A DNA stretch of 64,000 bases. It comes from Arsenicicoccus cauae. GTDB lineage: Bacteria; Actinomycetota; Actinomycetes; Actinomycetales; Dermatophilaceae. The stretch is taken from contig NZ_WLVL01000039.1 of NCBI RefSeq assembly GCF_009707125.1, positions 248,001 through 312,000 on the forward strand, in the 5' to 3' direction. Under the pieces are notes generated by a model. The model was not told the DNA's origin. It was given only the letters and a program-made list of their open reading frames with translations, and made no database searches. The stretch's first letter is position 1, and every line of letters starts with the position of its first letter. The translations under genes and the position numbers were made by a program. Positions 33,046-41,917 of the stretch are shown here, in pieces.

Positions 33046-35207
33046 GCTAGCCGTCGTGGCCACCAGAGCCGCTCACCGGCGGCGGCGAGCACAGCGGGCA
33101 CGACCAGGGTGCGCACGAGCAGCGTGTCGACGAGCACGCCGAGGCCGACGATCAGGCCCAGCTGACCGAGGGTGACGAGCGGCAGCACGCCGAGCGCCGC
33201 AAAGACCGCCGCCAGCACCACCCCCGCGCTGGTGATGACCCCGCCCGTGGCGCCCACGGCGCGCACGACGCCCTCACGGAGGCCGTGCTCCTGCGCCTCG
33301 TGCACCGTCCGGTGCGCGAGAAAGATCGTGTAGTCGATCCCCAGCGCCACGAGGAACAGGAAGGACAGCAGCGGCACGAGCACGTCCAGCCCCGGGAAGC
33401 CGAACACCGTCCGCCCGATCCACGTCCCCAGCCCGATGGCGGCGACGGCGCTGATCACGTTGACCAGCAACAGGATCATCGGTGCGACGACCGCGCGCAG
33501 GAGGGCGACGAGGACGAGCAGCACGACCAGCAGGATGAGCGGGGCGACGAGCAGCAGGTCATGGCGCGCGCCGGCTTCGGCGTCGACCTGCCGGGCGGTC
33601 TGACCGCCGACGACCGCGTCCGAGCCAGGCACGGCGTGCACCGCGTCACGCAGCGCGCGGACGGTGTCCTGCGCTGCGGGAGAGTCGGGTTCGGCGTCCC
33701 CGACGACCATGGTGCGGCTCCACCCGTCGTGCTCGGCGAGGGTCTGGACGCGGACCACCCCGGCCGTATGCCGGGCCGCCTCGGCCACCTGGGGCGCCGC
33801 CTCGGTGCGGCTGACCACCGTCATGGGGGCGCTCTCCCCCTGGGGGTAGTGGCGCGCCAGGGTCTGCAGTCCGGCCGAGGACTCGGAGGCCACCCGGAAC
33901 TGCTCGGTCTGCGACAGGCCGACGCGGGTCCCGGCGAGTCCGGCGGCCATGAGGGCGGCGACCGCCAGGGCGGCGGCGAGCACGGGCCATGGGCGACGGG
34001 TCACGGCGCGCGCCACGCGGGCCCACGGCCCCACGCCCGCCGACTGGTCAGTGTGCGGCGCGGTACCCGTGCCGGAAGGCCGCGAAGGTAGCGGGGGGAC
34101 GAACGGCCAGAACAGCTTGCGGCCGCAGATGGCCAGCGCGGCCGGCAGCACCACCAGCGCGAACACGGCCGCGACCAGCAGCCCCGCCGCCGACGTGGGG
34201 CCGAGACCCCGCGTGCCGGGCAGCACGGCGAGCACGAGGGTGAGCAGCGACAGCACCACGGTGACGTTGGAGGCGAGCACCGCCGGGCCGGTCGCCACGA
34301 GGGCGTCCCGCAGCGCGACCCGGTGGTCGTCGGTGCGCGGCAGCTCCTCGCGATACCGCGAGATCAGCAGCAGCGCATAGTTGGTCCCGGCGCCGAAGAC
34401 GAGGACGCTGACGATCCCGCTGTCGAAGCTGAGGTCCCACGCCTGGCCGATGGCCTTGGCCAGGACTCCGGCCAGGCCGTCCGCGAGCGCCACGACGATC
34501 AGGGGCACCAGCCACAGCACCGGGGAGCGATAGGTCAGCAGGAGCAGCACCGCGACGATGCCGACCGTGACGGCGAGCAGGCGCAGGTCGGCGCCGTCGA
34601 AGGCGCCCGCCACGTCCGCGCCGAAGGCCGGCCCTCCGGTCACCTGCGCGCGCAGCCGCGGCTCCCCCGCCGCCCCGCCGGCGTCGCCCGCCGTCGCCTC
34701 GCCCGTCCCCGCGATCGCCGCCCGCATGGCCGTGACGTCGGTGGCGATGTCGGTGTTGGGACGGTCCGCCCGCACGGGGATGCTCACGAGCACCGCGCGG
34801 CCGTCCTGCGAGGCGATCGGGCGCGATGCCCGTTGCCCGACGCTGCCCGCGGCGGCCTCGCCGACGCGCTGCGCCGACGCGAGATCGCCGGCTGCGAGCG
34901 GGCGCTCGTCATACCGCGTCATCACCACCATGACGGGACTGAGCTCGCTGCGGGGGAAGCCCGCGAGCAGCGTTGCCGCCCGGGCGGACTCGGAGCCGGG
35001 CGGCAGCGTCTCATCCGCCCGGGCGATCTCGGCGCCGCGCAGCGCCCCCATGAGCGCCGTCGTCACGAGCAGCGCGAGGACCAGGGTGGCCCAGGCGCCG
35101 CGTCGGGAGGTCACGGCGTCCGCGAGGCGTCGCCAGGCCCCAGGCGGGCTCGGCACCGAGGAGCGATGCGTGCTCGGCGTGCTCTGGGTGGGGGTCTGTG
35201 TGCTCAT
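32973..35207 (-). CDS. MMPL/RND-family exporter, C-terminus altered by IS110
   Basis: 744 residues, two repeats of the RND fold: one helix, an extracytoplasmic domain and five helices in each half. Visible signatures include GIVSVLVFGAGTNYALLLISRYREEL and the matching C-half segment VPLLSFLFLVALGIDYTIFL with the proton-relay Asp. MMPL proteins export lipids or small molecules. The last roughly 20 residues (after GERLWWPRRLA) are unlike a family end and are read from the IS. Start ATG 35207 follows GAGGA. Probably once cotranscribed with the kinase/regulator pair. Confidence 0.9.
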   Translation of the reverse strand: MSTQTPTQSTPSTHRSSVPSPPGAWRRLADAVTSRRGAWATLVLALLVTTALMGALRGAEIARADETLPPGSESARAATLLAGFPRSELSPVMVVMTRYDERPLAAGDLASAQRVGEAAAGSVGQRASRPIASQDGRAVLVSIPVRADRPNTDIATDVTAMRAAIAGTGEATAGDAGGAAGEPRLRAQVTGGPAFGADVAGAFDGADLRLLAVTVGIVAVLLLLTYRSPVLWLVPLIVVALADGLAGVLAKAIGQAWDLSFDSGIVSVLVFGAGTNYALLLISRYREELPRTDDHRVALRDALVATGPAVLASNVTVVLSLLTLVLAVLPGTRGLGPTSAAGLLVAAVFALVVLPAALAICGRKLFWPFVPPLPSRPSGTGTAPHTDQSAGVGPWARVARAVTRRPWPVLAAALAVAALMAAGLAGTRVGLSQTEQFRVASESSAGLQTLARHYPQGESAPMTVVSRTEAAPQVAEAARHTAGVVRVQTLAEHDGWSRTMVVGDAEPDSPAAQDTVRALRDAVHAVPGSDAVVGGQTARQVDAEAGARHDLLLVAPLILLVVLLVLVALLRAVVAPMILLLVNVISAVAAIGLGTWIGRTVFGFPGLDVLVPLLSFLFLVALGIDYTIFLAHRTVHEAQEHGLREGVVRAVGATGGVITSAGVVLAAVFAALGVLPLVTLGQLGLIVGLGVLVDTLLVRTLVVPAVLAAAGERLWWPRRLASTQCQGDSAASRWLGPDHQSSDS

Positions 35208-35292
35208 CGGGTCCTCGTGGAGTCGTTCGGTGGCACCGGTGCGGCGCCTCCACCAGCGTCGACCTGGATCCGGCGACGGACATCGGCTGCGG

Positions 35293-35327
35293 GTGGGGTC
35301 CGGCGTCATACCTTTGGTGGACCCCAC
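35293..35327. promoter_or_regulatory. Inverted repeat upstream of threonine aldolase
   Basis: GTGGGGTCC (35293-35301) and GGACCCCAC (35319-35327), 17 bases apart, 12 bp before ATG 35339. It could be an operator or a 5' leader hairpin. Confidence 0.35.
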
Positions 35328-35338
35328 CCAAGGACGTG

Positions 35339-36448
35339 ATGATGCCCCCCACCGTGCCCCTCGACCCCCTGCACGACCCCCTGCACGACCGACTGCACGA
35401 CCCCGAGCGTCGCGGCTTCGCCAGCGACAACTACGCCGGTGTCCATCCGGAGGTCCTCGACGCGCTCGCCGTGGCGAACGGAGGCCACGTCGGCTCCTAC
35501 GGCGCTGACCCCTACACCGAGGCGCTGCAGGAGGTCGTGCGCAGGCACTTCGGCGAGCGCGCCTCGTGCTGGCCGACCTTCAACGGCACGGGCGCGAATG
35601 TCGTTGCCCTCTCGGCGATGACGGACCGCTGGGATGCCGTCATCTGCTCCTCCCACGCCCACATCCACACCGACGAGTGCGGCGCCCCGGAGAAGGTCGC
35701 CGGCATCAAGGTCGTCGACGTCGAGTCCCCCGACGGTCGGCTCACGCCCGCCCTGATCGACCGGGAGGCCTACGGATTCGGGTTCGAGCACCACGCGCAG
35801 CCGCGTGTCGTCAGCGTCACCCAGTCGACCGAGGTGGGCACCCTCTACACCCCTGACCAGCTCCGCGAGGTGTGCGAGCACGCCCACGCCCTGGGCATGC
35901 TCGTCCACCTCGACGGCGCCCGCATCGCCAACGCCGCTGCGGCGCTGGGCTGCTCGCTCGGCGACATCACCACCGACGTCGGCGTCGACGTCGTCTCGCT
36001 CGGCGGCACCAAGGCGGGTCTGATGGGCGTCGAGGCGGTCGTCGTCATCAACCCCGACGCCGTCCGACGGATGGAGTTCGTGCGCAAGCTGTCCACCCAG
36101 CTGTCGTCCAAGATGCGCTTCATGTCGGCCCAGCTGCTCGCGCTCTACTCCGGCGACCTGTGGCTCGAGTCCGGCCGGCACGCCAACGGCATGGCCCGCC
36201 GGCTCGGGGAGGCGTTGCGCGGCATCGGCGGCGTCACCGTCACCCAGGAGGTCGCCGCCAACGCCGTGTTCGCCACGCTGCCGCCGCAGGTGACGCTGCG
36301 GATGCAGGCCCGCTACCCCTTCTACGTGTGGAAGGAGGCGACCGGCGAGGTCCGGCTCATGTGCTCCTGGGACACGACGGAGGCCGACGTCACCGGATTC
36401 GCGGATGCCCTGGCGGCCGAGATGGGGGCCGAGGGCTCTGCCCCCTGA
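35339..36448 (+). CDS. ltaE: Threonine aldolase (low-specificity L-type, PLP)
   Basis: Cleaves L-threonine or allo-threonine to glycine and acetaldehyde. 369 residues, fold type I. The PLP-lysine lies in VSLGGTKAGLMG; HLDGARIANAAAALG holds the cofactor Asp; FASDNYAGVHPEVL and NGTGANVVAL are also typical. The N-terminus contains PLHDPLHDRLHDP, from a 12-bp tandem duplication (about 35364-35403), outside the family core. Two adjacent ATGs (35339, 35342) follow AAGGA; either may start. Confidence 0.9.
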   Translation: MMPPTVPLDPLHDPLHDRLHDPERRGFASDNYAGVHPEVLDALAVANGGHVGSYGADPYTEALQEVVRRHFGERASCWPTFNGTGANVVALSAMTDRWDAVICSSHAHIHTDECGAPEKVAGIKVVDVESPDGRLTPALIDREAYGFGFEHHAQPRVVSVTQSTEVGTLYTPDQLREVCEHAHALGMLVHLDGARIANAAAALGCSLGDITTDVGVDVVSLGGTKAGLMGVEAVVVINPDAVRRMEFVRKLSTQLSSKMRFMSAQLLALYSGDLWLESGRHANGMARRLGEALRGIGGVTVTQEVAANAVFATLPPQVTLRMQARYPFYVWKEATGEVRLMCSWDTTEADVTGFADALAAEMGAEGSAP

Positions 36449-36456
36449 CCCTCCCT

Positions 36457-36511
36457 TCGCCGACTGGTCACCTCTGGACACCCGCCCCGCCGATACCTGA
36501 CCAGTCGGCGA
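36457..36511. repeat. Palindromic element with GGTCA core
   Basis: TCGCCGACTGGTCA (36457-36470) and TGACCAGTCGGCGA (36498-36511), perfect 14-bp arms around a 27-base centre. Thirteen bases of the right arm recur exactly at 47552-47564 inside the ligase gene. The left arm is also close to the ends of the palindrome at 24565. Confidence 0.8.
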
Positions 36512-36592
36512 GGTGGGGCACTCCCGAGGCGGGCGGTTCCGGCATACGGTGAGACCCCGACCGGCCCGTGGGCCCGAGCGAAGGAGCCACAG

Positions 36593-38260
36593 ATGGACGC
36601 CGACGTCATCGTCGTGGGAGCCGGCCTCGCCGGGCTCGTGGCCGCGTGCGAGGCCGCGAACGCCGGGCGGCAGGTGCTGCTGCTGGACCAGGAGGGCGAG
36701 CAGTCGCTCGGTGGGCAGGCCTACTGGTCCTTCGGCGGGCTCTTCCTCGTCGACTCCCCCGAGCAGCGCCGGCTGCGCATCAAGGACTCCGAGGAACTGG
36801 CCTGGCAGGACTGGGAGGGCACTGCGGGCTTCGACCGCCCCGAGGACCACTGGCCCCGGGAGTGGGCCCGCGCCTACGTGAGCTTCGCTGCGGGGGAGAA
36901 GCGTTCGTGGTTGCGGCAGCTGGGGCACCGCCTGTTTCCCGTGGTCGGCTGGGCCGAGCGTGGGGGGTATGGCGCCCTCGGCCCCGGCAACTCCGTCCCG
37001 CGGTTCCACATCACGTGGGGCACGGGCCCGGGCATCGTGGAGCCGTTCGAGCGACGCCTCCACGACCTGGCGCACCGTGGGCTCGTACGGTTCGGCTTCC
37101 GCCACCGCGTGGACTCGCTGATCGTCGAGGGCGCGCAGCCGGGCCGTGGCGGCGAGGTCGTCGGGGTGCGCACCTCGGTGCTGGCCCCCGACCGCGCGGA
37201 CCGCGGCCGCCCCACCAACCGGACCGTGGTGCAGGAGCGAGAGATTCGTGCGCAGGCCGTCATCATCGCCACCGGCGGCATCGGCGGCGACCACGACCTG
37301 GTGCGCGCGGCCTGGCCCGACCGGCTCGGCACGCCGCCGCGGCACATGGTGACCGGCGTCCCCGCCCACGTCGACGGCCGCGGCATCGGGATCGCGCAGG
37401 AGGCGGGTGGCCGGCTGATCCACCCCGACCGCATGTGGCACTACACCGAGGGCGTCCACAACTGGGACCCGATCTGGCCTGGGCACGGCATCCGGATCCT
37501 GCCCGGCCCCTCGTCGCTGTGGCTCGACGCCACGGGACGGCGTCTGCCGGTGCCGCTGTTCCCGGGCTTCGACACGATGGGGACGCTCGCGCACCTGCAG
37601 CAGGTCGGTGCGGACCACAGCTGGTTCGTCCTCGACAAGACCATCGCGGGCAAGGAGTTCACGTTGTCCGGCCAGGAGCAGAACCTCGACCTGACCGGCC
37701 GCTCGTGGCGCGGTGTCGCCTCGCGCGTCCGCACCGACGTGCCGCCCTCGGTGCAGGCCTTCCTGGACCACGGCGAGGACTTCGTGCAGGCGACCACCCT
37801 CGACGAGCTCGTCGCAGGCATGGTCGCGCTCGAGCCCGACGGTGGGCTCGACCCCGAGCAGGTGCGCCGTGAGGTCCGGGCACGTGACTGCGAGATCGCC
37901 AACCCGTTCAGCAAGGACAGCCAGGTCGTGCATCTCCACGGCTCGCGACGCTTCCTGGGGGACAAGCTGATCCGCACCGCCCCGCCCCACCGTCTCGAGG
38001 ACCCCGCGCACGGACCGATGATCGCGGTCCGGCTGTCGACCCTCACCCGCAAGACGCTCGGCGGGCTCGAGACCGACCTGTCGGCGCGGGTCCTGAGCGC
38101 CGCTGGCTCGGCCGTGCCAGGCCTGTATGCCGCAGGCGAGGCCGCCGGCTTCGGCGGGGGCGGCATGCACGGCTACCGCGCACTCGAGGGGACCTTCCTC
38201 GGCGGCTGCCTGTTCAGCGGCCGGGCCGCCGGACGCGCCGCTGCGGCGGCGACGGCTTGA
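36593..38260 (+). CDS. FAD-binding dehydrogenase (KstD/fumarate-reductase-like flavoprotein)
   Basis: 555 residues. Rossmann motif IVVGAGLAGLVAACEAANAG at the N-terminus; GGQAYWSFGGLF; ATGGIGGDHDLV; C-terminal FAD motif LYAAGEAAGFGGGGMHGYRA. The protein belongs to the FAD_binding_2 group with predicted ketosteroid dehydrogenase-like oxidoreductases; no signal peptide. Substrate unknown, and there are no steroid genes nearby. An AAGGAG site precedes ATG 36593. Confidence 0.85.
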   Translation: MDADVIVVGAGLAGLVAACEAANAGRQVLLLDQEGEQSLGGQAYWSFGGLFLVDSPEQRRLRIKDSEELAWQDWEGTAGFDRPEDHWPREWARAYVSFAAGEKRSWLRQLGHRLFPVVGWAERGGYGALGPGNSVPRFHITWGTGPGIVEPFERRLHDLAHRGLVRFGFRHRVDSLIVEGAQPGRGGEVVGVRTSVLAPDRADRGRPTNRTVVQEREIRAQAVIIATGGIGGDHDLVRAAWPDRLGTPPRHMVTGVPAHVDGRGIGIAQEAGGRLIHPDRMWHYTEGVHNWDPIWPGHGIRILPGPSSLWLDATGRRLPVPLFPGFDTMGTLAHLQQVGADHSWFVLDKTIAGKEFTLSGQEQNLDLTGRSWRGVASRVRTDVPPSVQAFLDHGEDFVQATTLDELVAGMVALEPDGGLDPEQVRREVRARDCEIANPFSKDSQVVHLHGSRRFLGDKLIRTAPPHRLEDPAHGPMIAVRLSTLTRKTLGGLETDLSARVLSAAGSAVPGLYAAGEAAGFGGGGMHGYRALEGTFLGGCLFSGRAAGRAAAAATA

Positions 38261-38330
38261 TCCTGTCCGTATGCCGGGAACCACCCGTCACCGCGCGTGA
38301 CCTGAACGGTTCGACGCCGGGGCGATGACC

Positions 38331-38359
38331 GGGAGCGGTCACGGCGCGTGACCGCTCCC
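38331..38359. repeat. 13-bp-arm palindrome with GGTCACG core
   Basis: GGGAGCGGTCACG-gcg-CGTGACCGCTCCC, perfect. A weaker related pair, GTCACCGCGCGTGAC, sits 44 bases upstream. It lies between the dehydrogenase and the peptidase genes in the same orientation, so it could terminate the first. Confidence 0.75.
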
Positions 38360-38482
38360 AACTTTCTCCCGGGTAGGTCTGGTGCCGACTCCCGGTCGGG
38401 CGCAAGGATGGCCGCGTCGGCATGGGGTGCGGGGGGCCTCCACGCACCTGGGGGACCGACGTCGAGCACCGGGGAGCAGACC

Positions 38483-40354
38483 ATGTCACTGACTCGTCCA
38501 GCCGCTGCGGCCGCAGCAGTCCTGATCACCGCCGCAGGTGGCCTCGCCGCCGCCTCACCGACGTTGGCGTCACCTGGCCCGGGCGTCGGCGCCGGCCTTG
38601 GCTCCGGCGCCACCACCGCCAGCGCCTCCGTCCGCGCGCCCAGGGACGACGCCAAGACCGCCGCGGCCCTGCGCGCCATGGCCTCACCCAAGGTCGCCTG
38701 GACCCGCTGCGGCTCCGGCCTGCAGTGCGCCACCCTGGAGGTGCCGCTCGACTACGGCGACCCCACGCTGGGCACCACCAAGCTGTCGATCAGCCGACGG
38801 CCGGCCGACAACCCCTCGCAGCGCATCGGCGCCCTGTTCACCAACCCCGGGGGTCCCGGCGGACCGGCCACCCAGACCGTCGGCCTCTTCGCCCAGGAGC
38901 TCGGCGCCCAGGTGCGCAAGCGCTTCGACATCGTCGGGGTGGGCCCGCGCGGCATCGAGGGAGAGGACCTCGCGATGTGCGTCGGCAAGCCGGGCGAGGA
39001 GATGCCGCAGCTCGACGAGCACATGTTCCCGTTGTGGGACAAGGAGTTCGCGCAGCACCTGGCCTATGACCGGGCCTACCGCAAGACCTGCGCCACCGCC
39101 ATGCCGCGCATCCTCAAGCACATGTCGACCGCCGACACCGCCCGCGACATGGACCTCGCGAGGCGCGCGCTCGGCGACAAGCAGATCAGCTACTACGGCA
39201 TCTCCTACGGCAGCTACCTCGGTGCGACATACGCCGCCCTGTATCCCGGCAACATCCGCGCCCTGGTCGTGGACGGGGTCCTCGACCCCGTCGCCTGGGC
39301 CACCGGCCGCGGCGGCGAGCACCGCACCAAGCCGGTCACCGAGCGTCTCAACTCCCACCTCGGGGCGCATGAGGCGCTGATGTCGGCGTTCAAGGAGTGC
39401 GAGCGGGGCGGCACGAGCCTGTGTGCCGAGGCCAAGACCGTCCGCCAGGACTGGCAGGCCATCCTCACCACCTTGTCCAAGGGCCCGGTCGACATGGGCG
39501 ACGGCAACTACCTGCGCTACGACGACGTGATCGCCCTCGCGCTGCAGGTCCTCTACTCCGCCGACGACATTCCGCTGCTCATGCCCGCCATCACCGAGCT
39601 GCGCCAGGCGATCGCGCCGACGACGCCGGTCCGCAAGGCCGCCGGCACCGCCTCGGCGGACGGACAGGTCGCGGCCGAGGCGACACCCAGGTCGCGGCCC
39701 AAGGCCGCCGTCGCGCGGCTCAAGGCCCTGGCCGCCAAGGTCGACCGCGAGCACCCGGCCCCGGCACCGCTGTCGGAGTCCACGGCCCCCAAGGGGGCGC
39801 ACCGCACGAACGGCCCGGTCCTCGGGCTGAACTCGACCGTCCTGCGCTCGTCAGGCCTGGCCGCGGCCCCCTCGGCGGAGGAGCCGCCCGGGGAGCCGGA
39901 TGCGCCGGTCTACGACGCCGGGTTCCACGGCGTGCTGTGCTCCGACTCGCTCAACCCGAAGGACCCCAAGGCCTGGATCGCGGCCGACCGCCGCGTCAAG
40001 TGGCAGGCCCCCGGGTTCGGTCCGGCGTGGCTGTGGACGGCGAGCGTGTGCGCGGGGTGGCCCGGCATGAACCCCGACGCCTACCGCGGGCCGTTCGACA
40101 AGGCCACCTCGACGCCCGTCCTGATCATCGGTAACCATCACGACCCGGCGACGCCCTACAGCGGTGCCGTGGCCTACCGCAAGGAGCTCAAGACCTCTCG
40201 GCTGATCACCCTGACCAACGGCTACGGCCACGGGGCGCTCGGCGTGAGCACGTGCGTCGACCGGCTCCGCACCAAGTACCTCGTCAACCGGCTCGTCCCC
40301 GCCTCGGACACGAGCTGCAAGCCCGACCACCCGTTGTTCACCCGCCTCGACTGA
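38483..40354 (+). CDS. Secreted S33 alpha/beta-hydrolase (tripeptidyl aminopeptidase-like)
   Basis: 623 residues. Signal peptide (MSLTRPAAAAAAVLITAAGG), then the hydrolase fold with TNPGGPGGPATQTVGLFAQE (oxyanion loop), the nucleophile Ser in SYYGISYGSYLGA, and the C-terminal TAP-like part with Asp (NHHDPATPYSG) and His (NGYGHGALG). It resembles Streptomyces tripeptidyl aminopeptidases such as SlpD/SlpE. An Ala/Pro-rich insert (about 410-480) separates catalytic core and C-terminal part. Start ATG 38483 directly follows GGGAG. Confidence 0.88.
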   Translation: MSLTRPAAAAAAVLITAAGGLAAASPTLASPGPGVGAGLGSGATTASASVRAPRDDAKTAAALRAMASPKVAWTRCGSGLQCATLEVPLDYGDPTLGTTKLSISRRPADNPSQRIGALFTNPGGPGGPATQTVGLFAQELGAQVRKRFDIVGVGPRGIEGEDLAMCVGKPGEEMPQLDEHMFPLWDKEFAQHLAYDRAYRKTCATAMPRILKHMSTADTARDMDLARRALGDKQISYYGISYGSYLGATYAALYPGNIRALVVDGVLDPVAWATGRGGEHRTKPVTERLNSHLGAHEALMSAFKECERGGTSLCAEAKTVRQDWQAILTTLSKGPVDMGDGNYLRYDDVIALALQVLYSADDIPLLMPAITELRQAIAPTTPVRKAAGTASADGQVAAEATPRSRPKAAVARLKALAAKVDREHPAPAPLSESTAPKGAHRTNGPVLGLNSTVLRSSGLAAAPSAEEPPGEPDAPVYDAGFHGVLCSDSLNPKDPKAWIAADRRVKWQAPGFGPAWLWTASVCAGWPGMNPDAYRGPFDKATSTPVLIIGNHHDPATPYSGAVAYRKELKTSRLITLTNGYGHGALGVSTCVDRLRTKYLVNRLVPASDTSCKPDHPLFTRLD

Positions 40355-40441
40355 CCCCGTCCGTCGCGCGCAGACGTTCAGGTGACCCGGCGGGGCACCA
40401 CGGGCGATCCAGCACCCCGCTGTGACCGCCCCGGGTGCCCC

Positions 40442-40618
40442 GTCGGGTCACTTCCCGTCGCCAACCCCGCATCCTCGGCGCCCCCTCCGCCCCGACAGGT
40501 CACTTCCTGTCGCGAGACCCCCGGCTTCCGCCCTTCGTCCGCCCCGACGGGTCACTTCCCGTCGCCAACCCGGCGGCCTCCGCACACCGCCCGCCCCGAC
40601 CGGTCACTTCCCGTCGGG
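40442..40618. repeat. Four hairpins at exact 52-bp period (GGTCACTTCC array)
   Basis: GGTCACTTCC(C/T)GTC recurs with GGT at 40446, 40498, 40550 and 40602. Units form 6-bp stems around TCACTT: GACAGG/CCTGTC in unit 2 and GACGGG/CCCGTC in unit 3, a compensatory pair change. Unit 4 pairs CCCGAC with GTCGGG. The array fills the space between the peptidase stop and the DUF559 gene's stop. Confidence 0.85.
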
Positions 40619-40641
40619 CGCCCGGGACCCCACCCCCGAGG

Positions 40642-41550
40642 TCAGAGTCCCAGCGCGACCTCTTGCTCGCGCAGCGCCTTGGCCACACGTGCCACCAACT
40701 CCGCGGGGCGGGCGAGGTCCCGGCTGGTCAGCTCCTCGACCCGATAGTCGTGGTCACGCAGCCCCCTCACCCGGTGCAGGTCGTCGCGGCGCTGGCGGTC
40801 AGAGGTGAAGTGGTGGACGCCGTAGTACTCGACCACCAACCGGTGCCTCCGCCACAGGAAGTCGACGAAAGCGAGCCAGGTGCCGTCGACGACGATCGAC
40901 GCGTTGAGCTCGGGCTCGGGCAGGCCGGCCTCGAGGAGCAGCAGCCGACTCTTGGTCTCGGCAACGGAGTTCGACCCCGGCCGCACGTGCGTCAGCGCCC
41001 GCCGAGCCTGGACCACGCCCGGCAACCCCGGGACCAGCGCCGCCTCGAGGTGGTCCAGCGTCCACATGCTGCGCCACCTCACGACCGCGTCCCCCAGGAT
41101 CACGGTGTCGAGGAAGGACAGGTGCGGGGCCATCTGCGCGAACAGCGCGGGCGGGGACAGCACCCGCAGCGCGAGCCCCTCGACGGGCATCGCGGCGACT
41201 CGACGACCGTGGGAGCGGTGGTCACGCACGGTCGACAAGCGGATGCGGCGCTGGCCCGGCACCAGGAGGTGGATCGGCGGCCTAGGTGACGGTGACCACT
41301 GCTGAAGGTGTGGCAGGCGATGCAGCCAGAGCGCTGACTCCCCGCAGACCACCGCGTCGTCGGGCACCACGCGGCTCACCGCCTCGATGTCCTCGAGCAA
41401 GGTGCGCGGCAGCCGCCGTCCATAGACACCTCGGTGAGGCGCCACGAGCTGCCGTCGCTGGGCCCGAGTCACGCCCAGGCGGTCGAGCTCGTCGTTGGTG
41501 TACCACGTGCCGTCCACGATCTCGCGTGGCAGCTGGAGAGGTGTTCGCAT
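40642..41550 (-). CDS. AbiEi/DUF559-type protein (winged helix plus Vsr-like nuclease fold)
   Basis: 302 residues. N-terminal AbiEi-like winged-helix (about 10-50; WYTNDELDRLGVTRAQRRQL, then PHRGVYGRR), a middle domain, and a C-terminal DUF559 PD-(D/E)XK/Vsr-like segment: LAFVDFLWRRHRLVVEYYGV then HHFTSDRQRRDDLHRVRGLR. The expected Asp and Glu are both present. Start ATG 41550 begins the conserved domain. There is no AbiEii-type nucleotidyltransferase partner, so calling it an antitoxin is not justified. Surrounded on both sides by GGTCACTT repeats. Confidence 0.8.
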   Translation of the reverse strand: MRTPLQLPREIVDGTWYTNDELDRLGVTRAQRRQLVAPHRGVYGRRLPRTLLEDIEAVSRVVPDDAVVCGESALWLHRLPHLQQWSPSPRPPIHLLVPGQRRIRLSTVRDHRSHGRRVAAMPVEGLALRVLSPPALFAQMAPHLSFLDTVILGDAVVRWRSMWTLDHLEAALVPGLPGVVQARRALTHVRPGSNSVAETKSRLLLLEAGLPEPELNASIVVDGTWLAFVDFLWRRHRLVVEYYGVHHFTSDRQRRDDLHRVRGLRDHDYRVEELTSRDLARPAELVARVAKALREQEVALGL

Positions 41551-41673
41551 GTCGCCAGCCTGGACGCCTCCCGCGCCCCCCACGCGCCGTCCTCCACAGG
41601 CGGGGCGGTGTGGCTCGCGCTGTCCACAGCGGGCGGTGACCCAGGTCACACCAGCCGCGCGGGCGCGCGACGC

Positions 41674-41910
41674 AAACTGACCCGAGGGGGCATGTGGTGG
41701 CGCCTCAGCCGCGCTTTGACCGTTCCACACGCCCCGCCGGGTCACTTCCTGTCGCCAATCACGACCTCAGCACCCCACCCGCCCCCGAGTGGTCACTTCC
41801 GTCACCCCATCGGCGACACAAACTGACTCGGGGGGCACGTCGTGACGCCTCAGCGGCGCATTGATCGTTCCACGCGCCCCGCCGGGTCACTTCCCGACGC
41901 CACCCACCAC
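41674..41910. repeat. Imperfect direct repeats upstream of the DUF559 gene
   Basis: Two copies of about 90 bp, beginning AAACTGAC at 41674 and 41821 (147-bp period) and about 75-80% identical by eye. Both contain a (GAYCGTTCCACRCG)-type segment and end with CCCCGCCGGGTCACTTCC. A third GGTCACTTCC is at 41791. The block lies between the start of the DUF559 gene and the efeB stop; no gene is seen in it. Confidence 0.8.
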
Positions 41911-41917
41911 GCGCCCG

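Noticed and set aside
34048-34515. Separate minus-strand gene inside the MMPL region
   Set aside because: Out-of-frame shadow; the MMPL frame runs through with helices and a continuous RND fold.
40442-40618. CRISPR array (regular 52-bp period)
   Set aside because: Only four units, degenerate repeats, intervening segments of similar composition, no cas gene in the window, and the same word occurs on the other side of the gene at other spacing.
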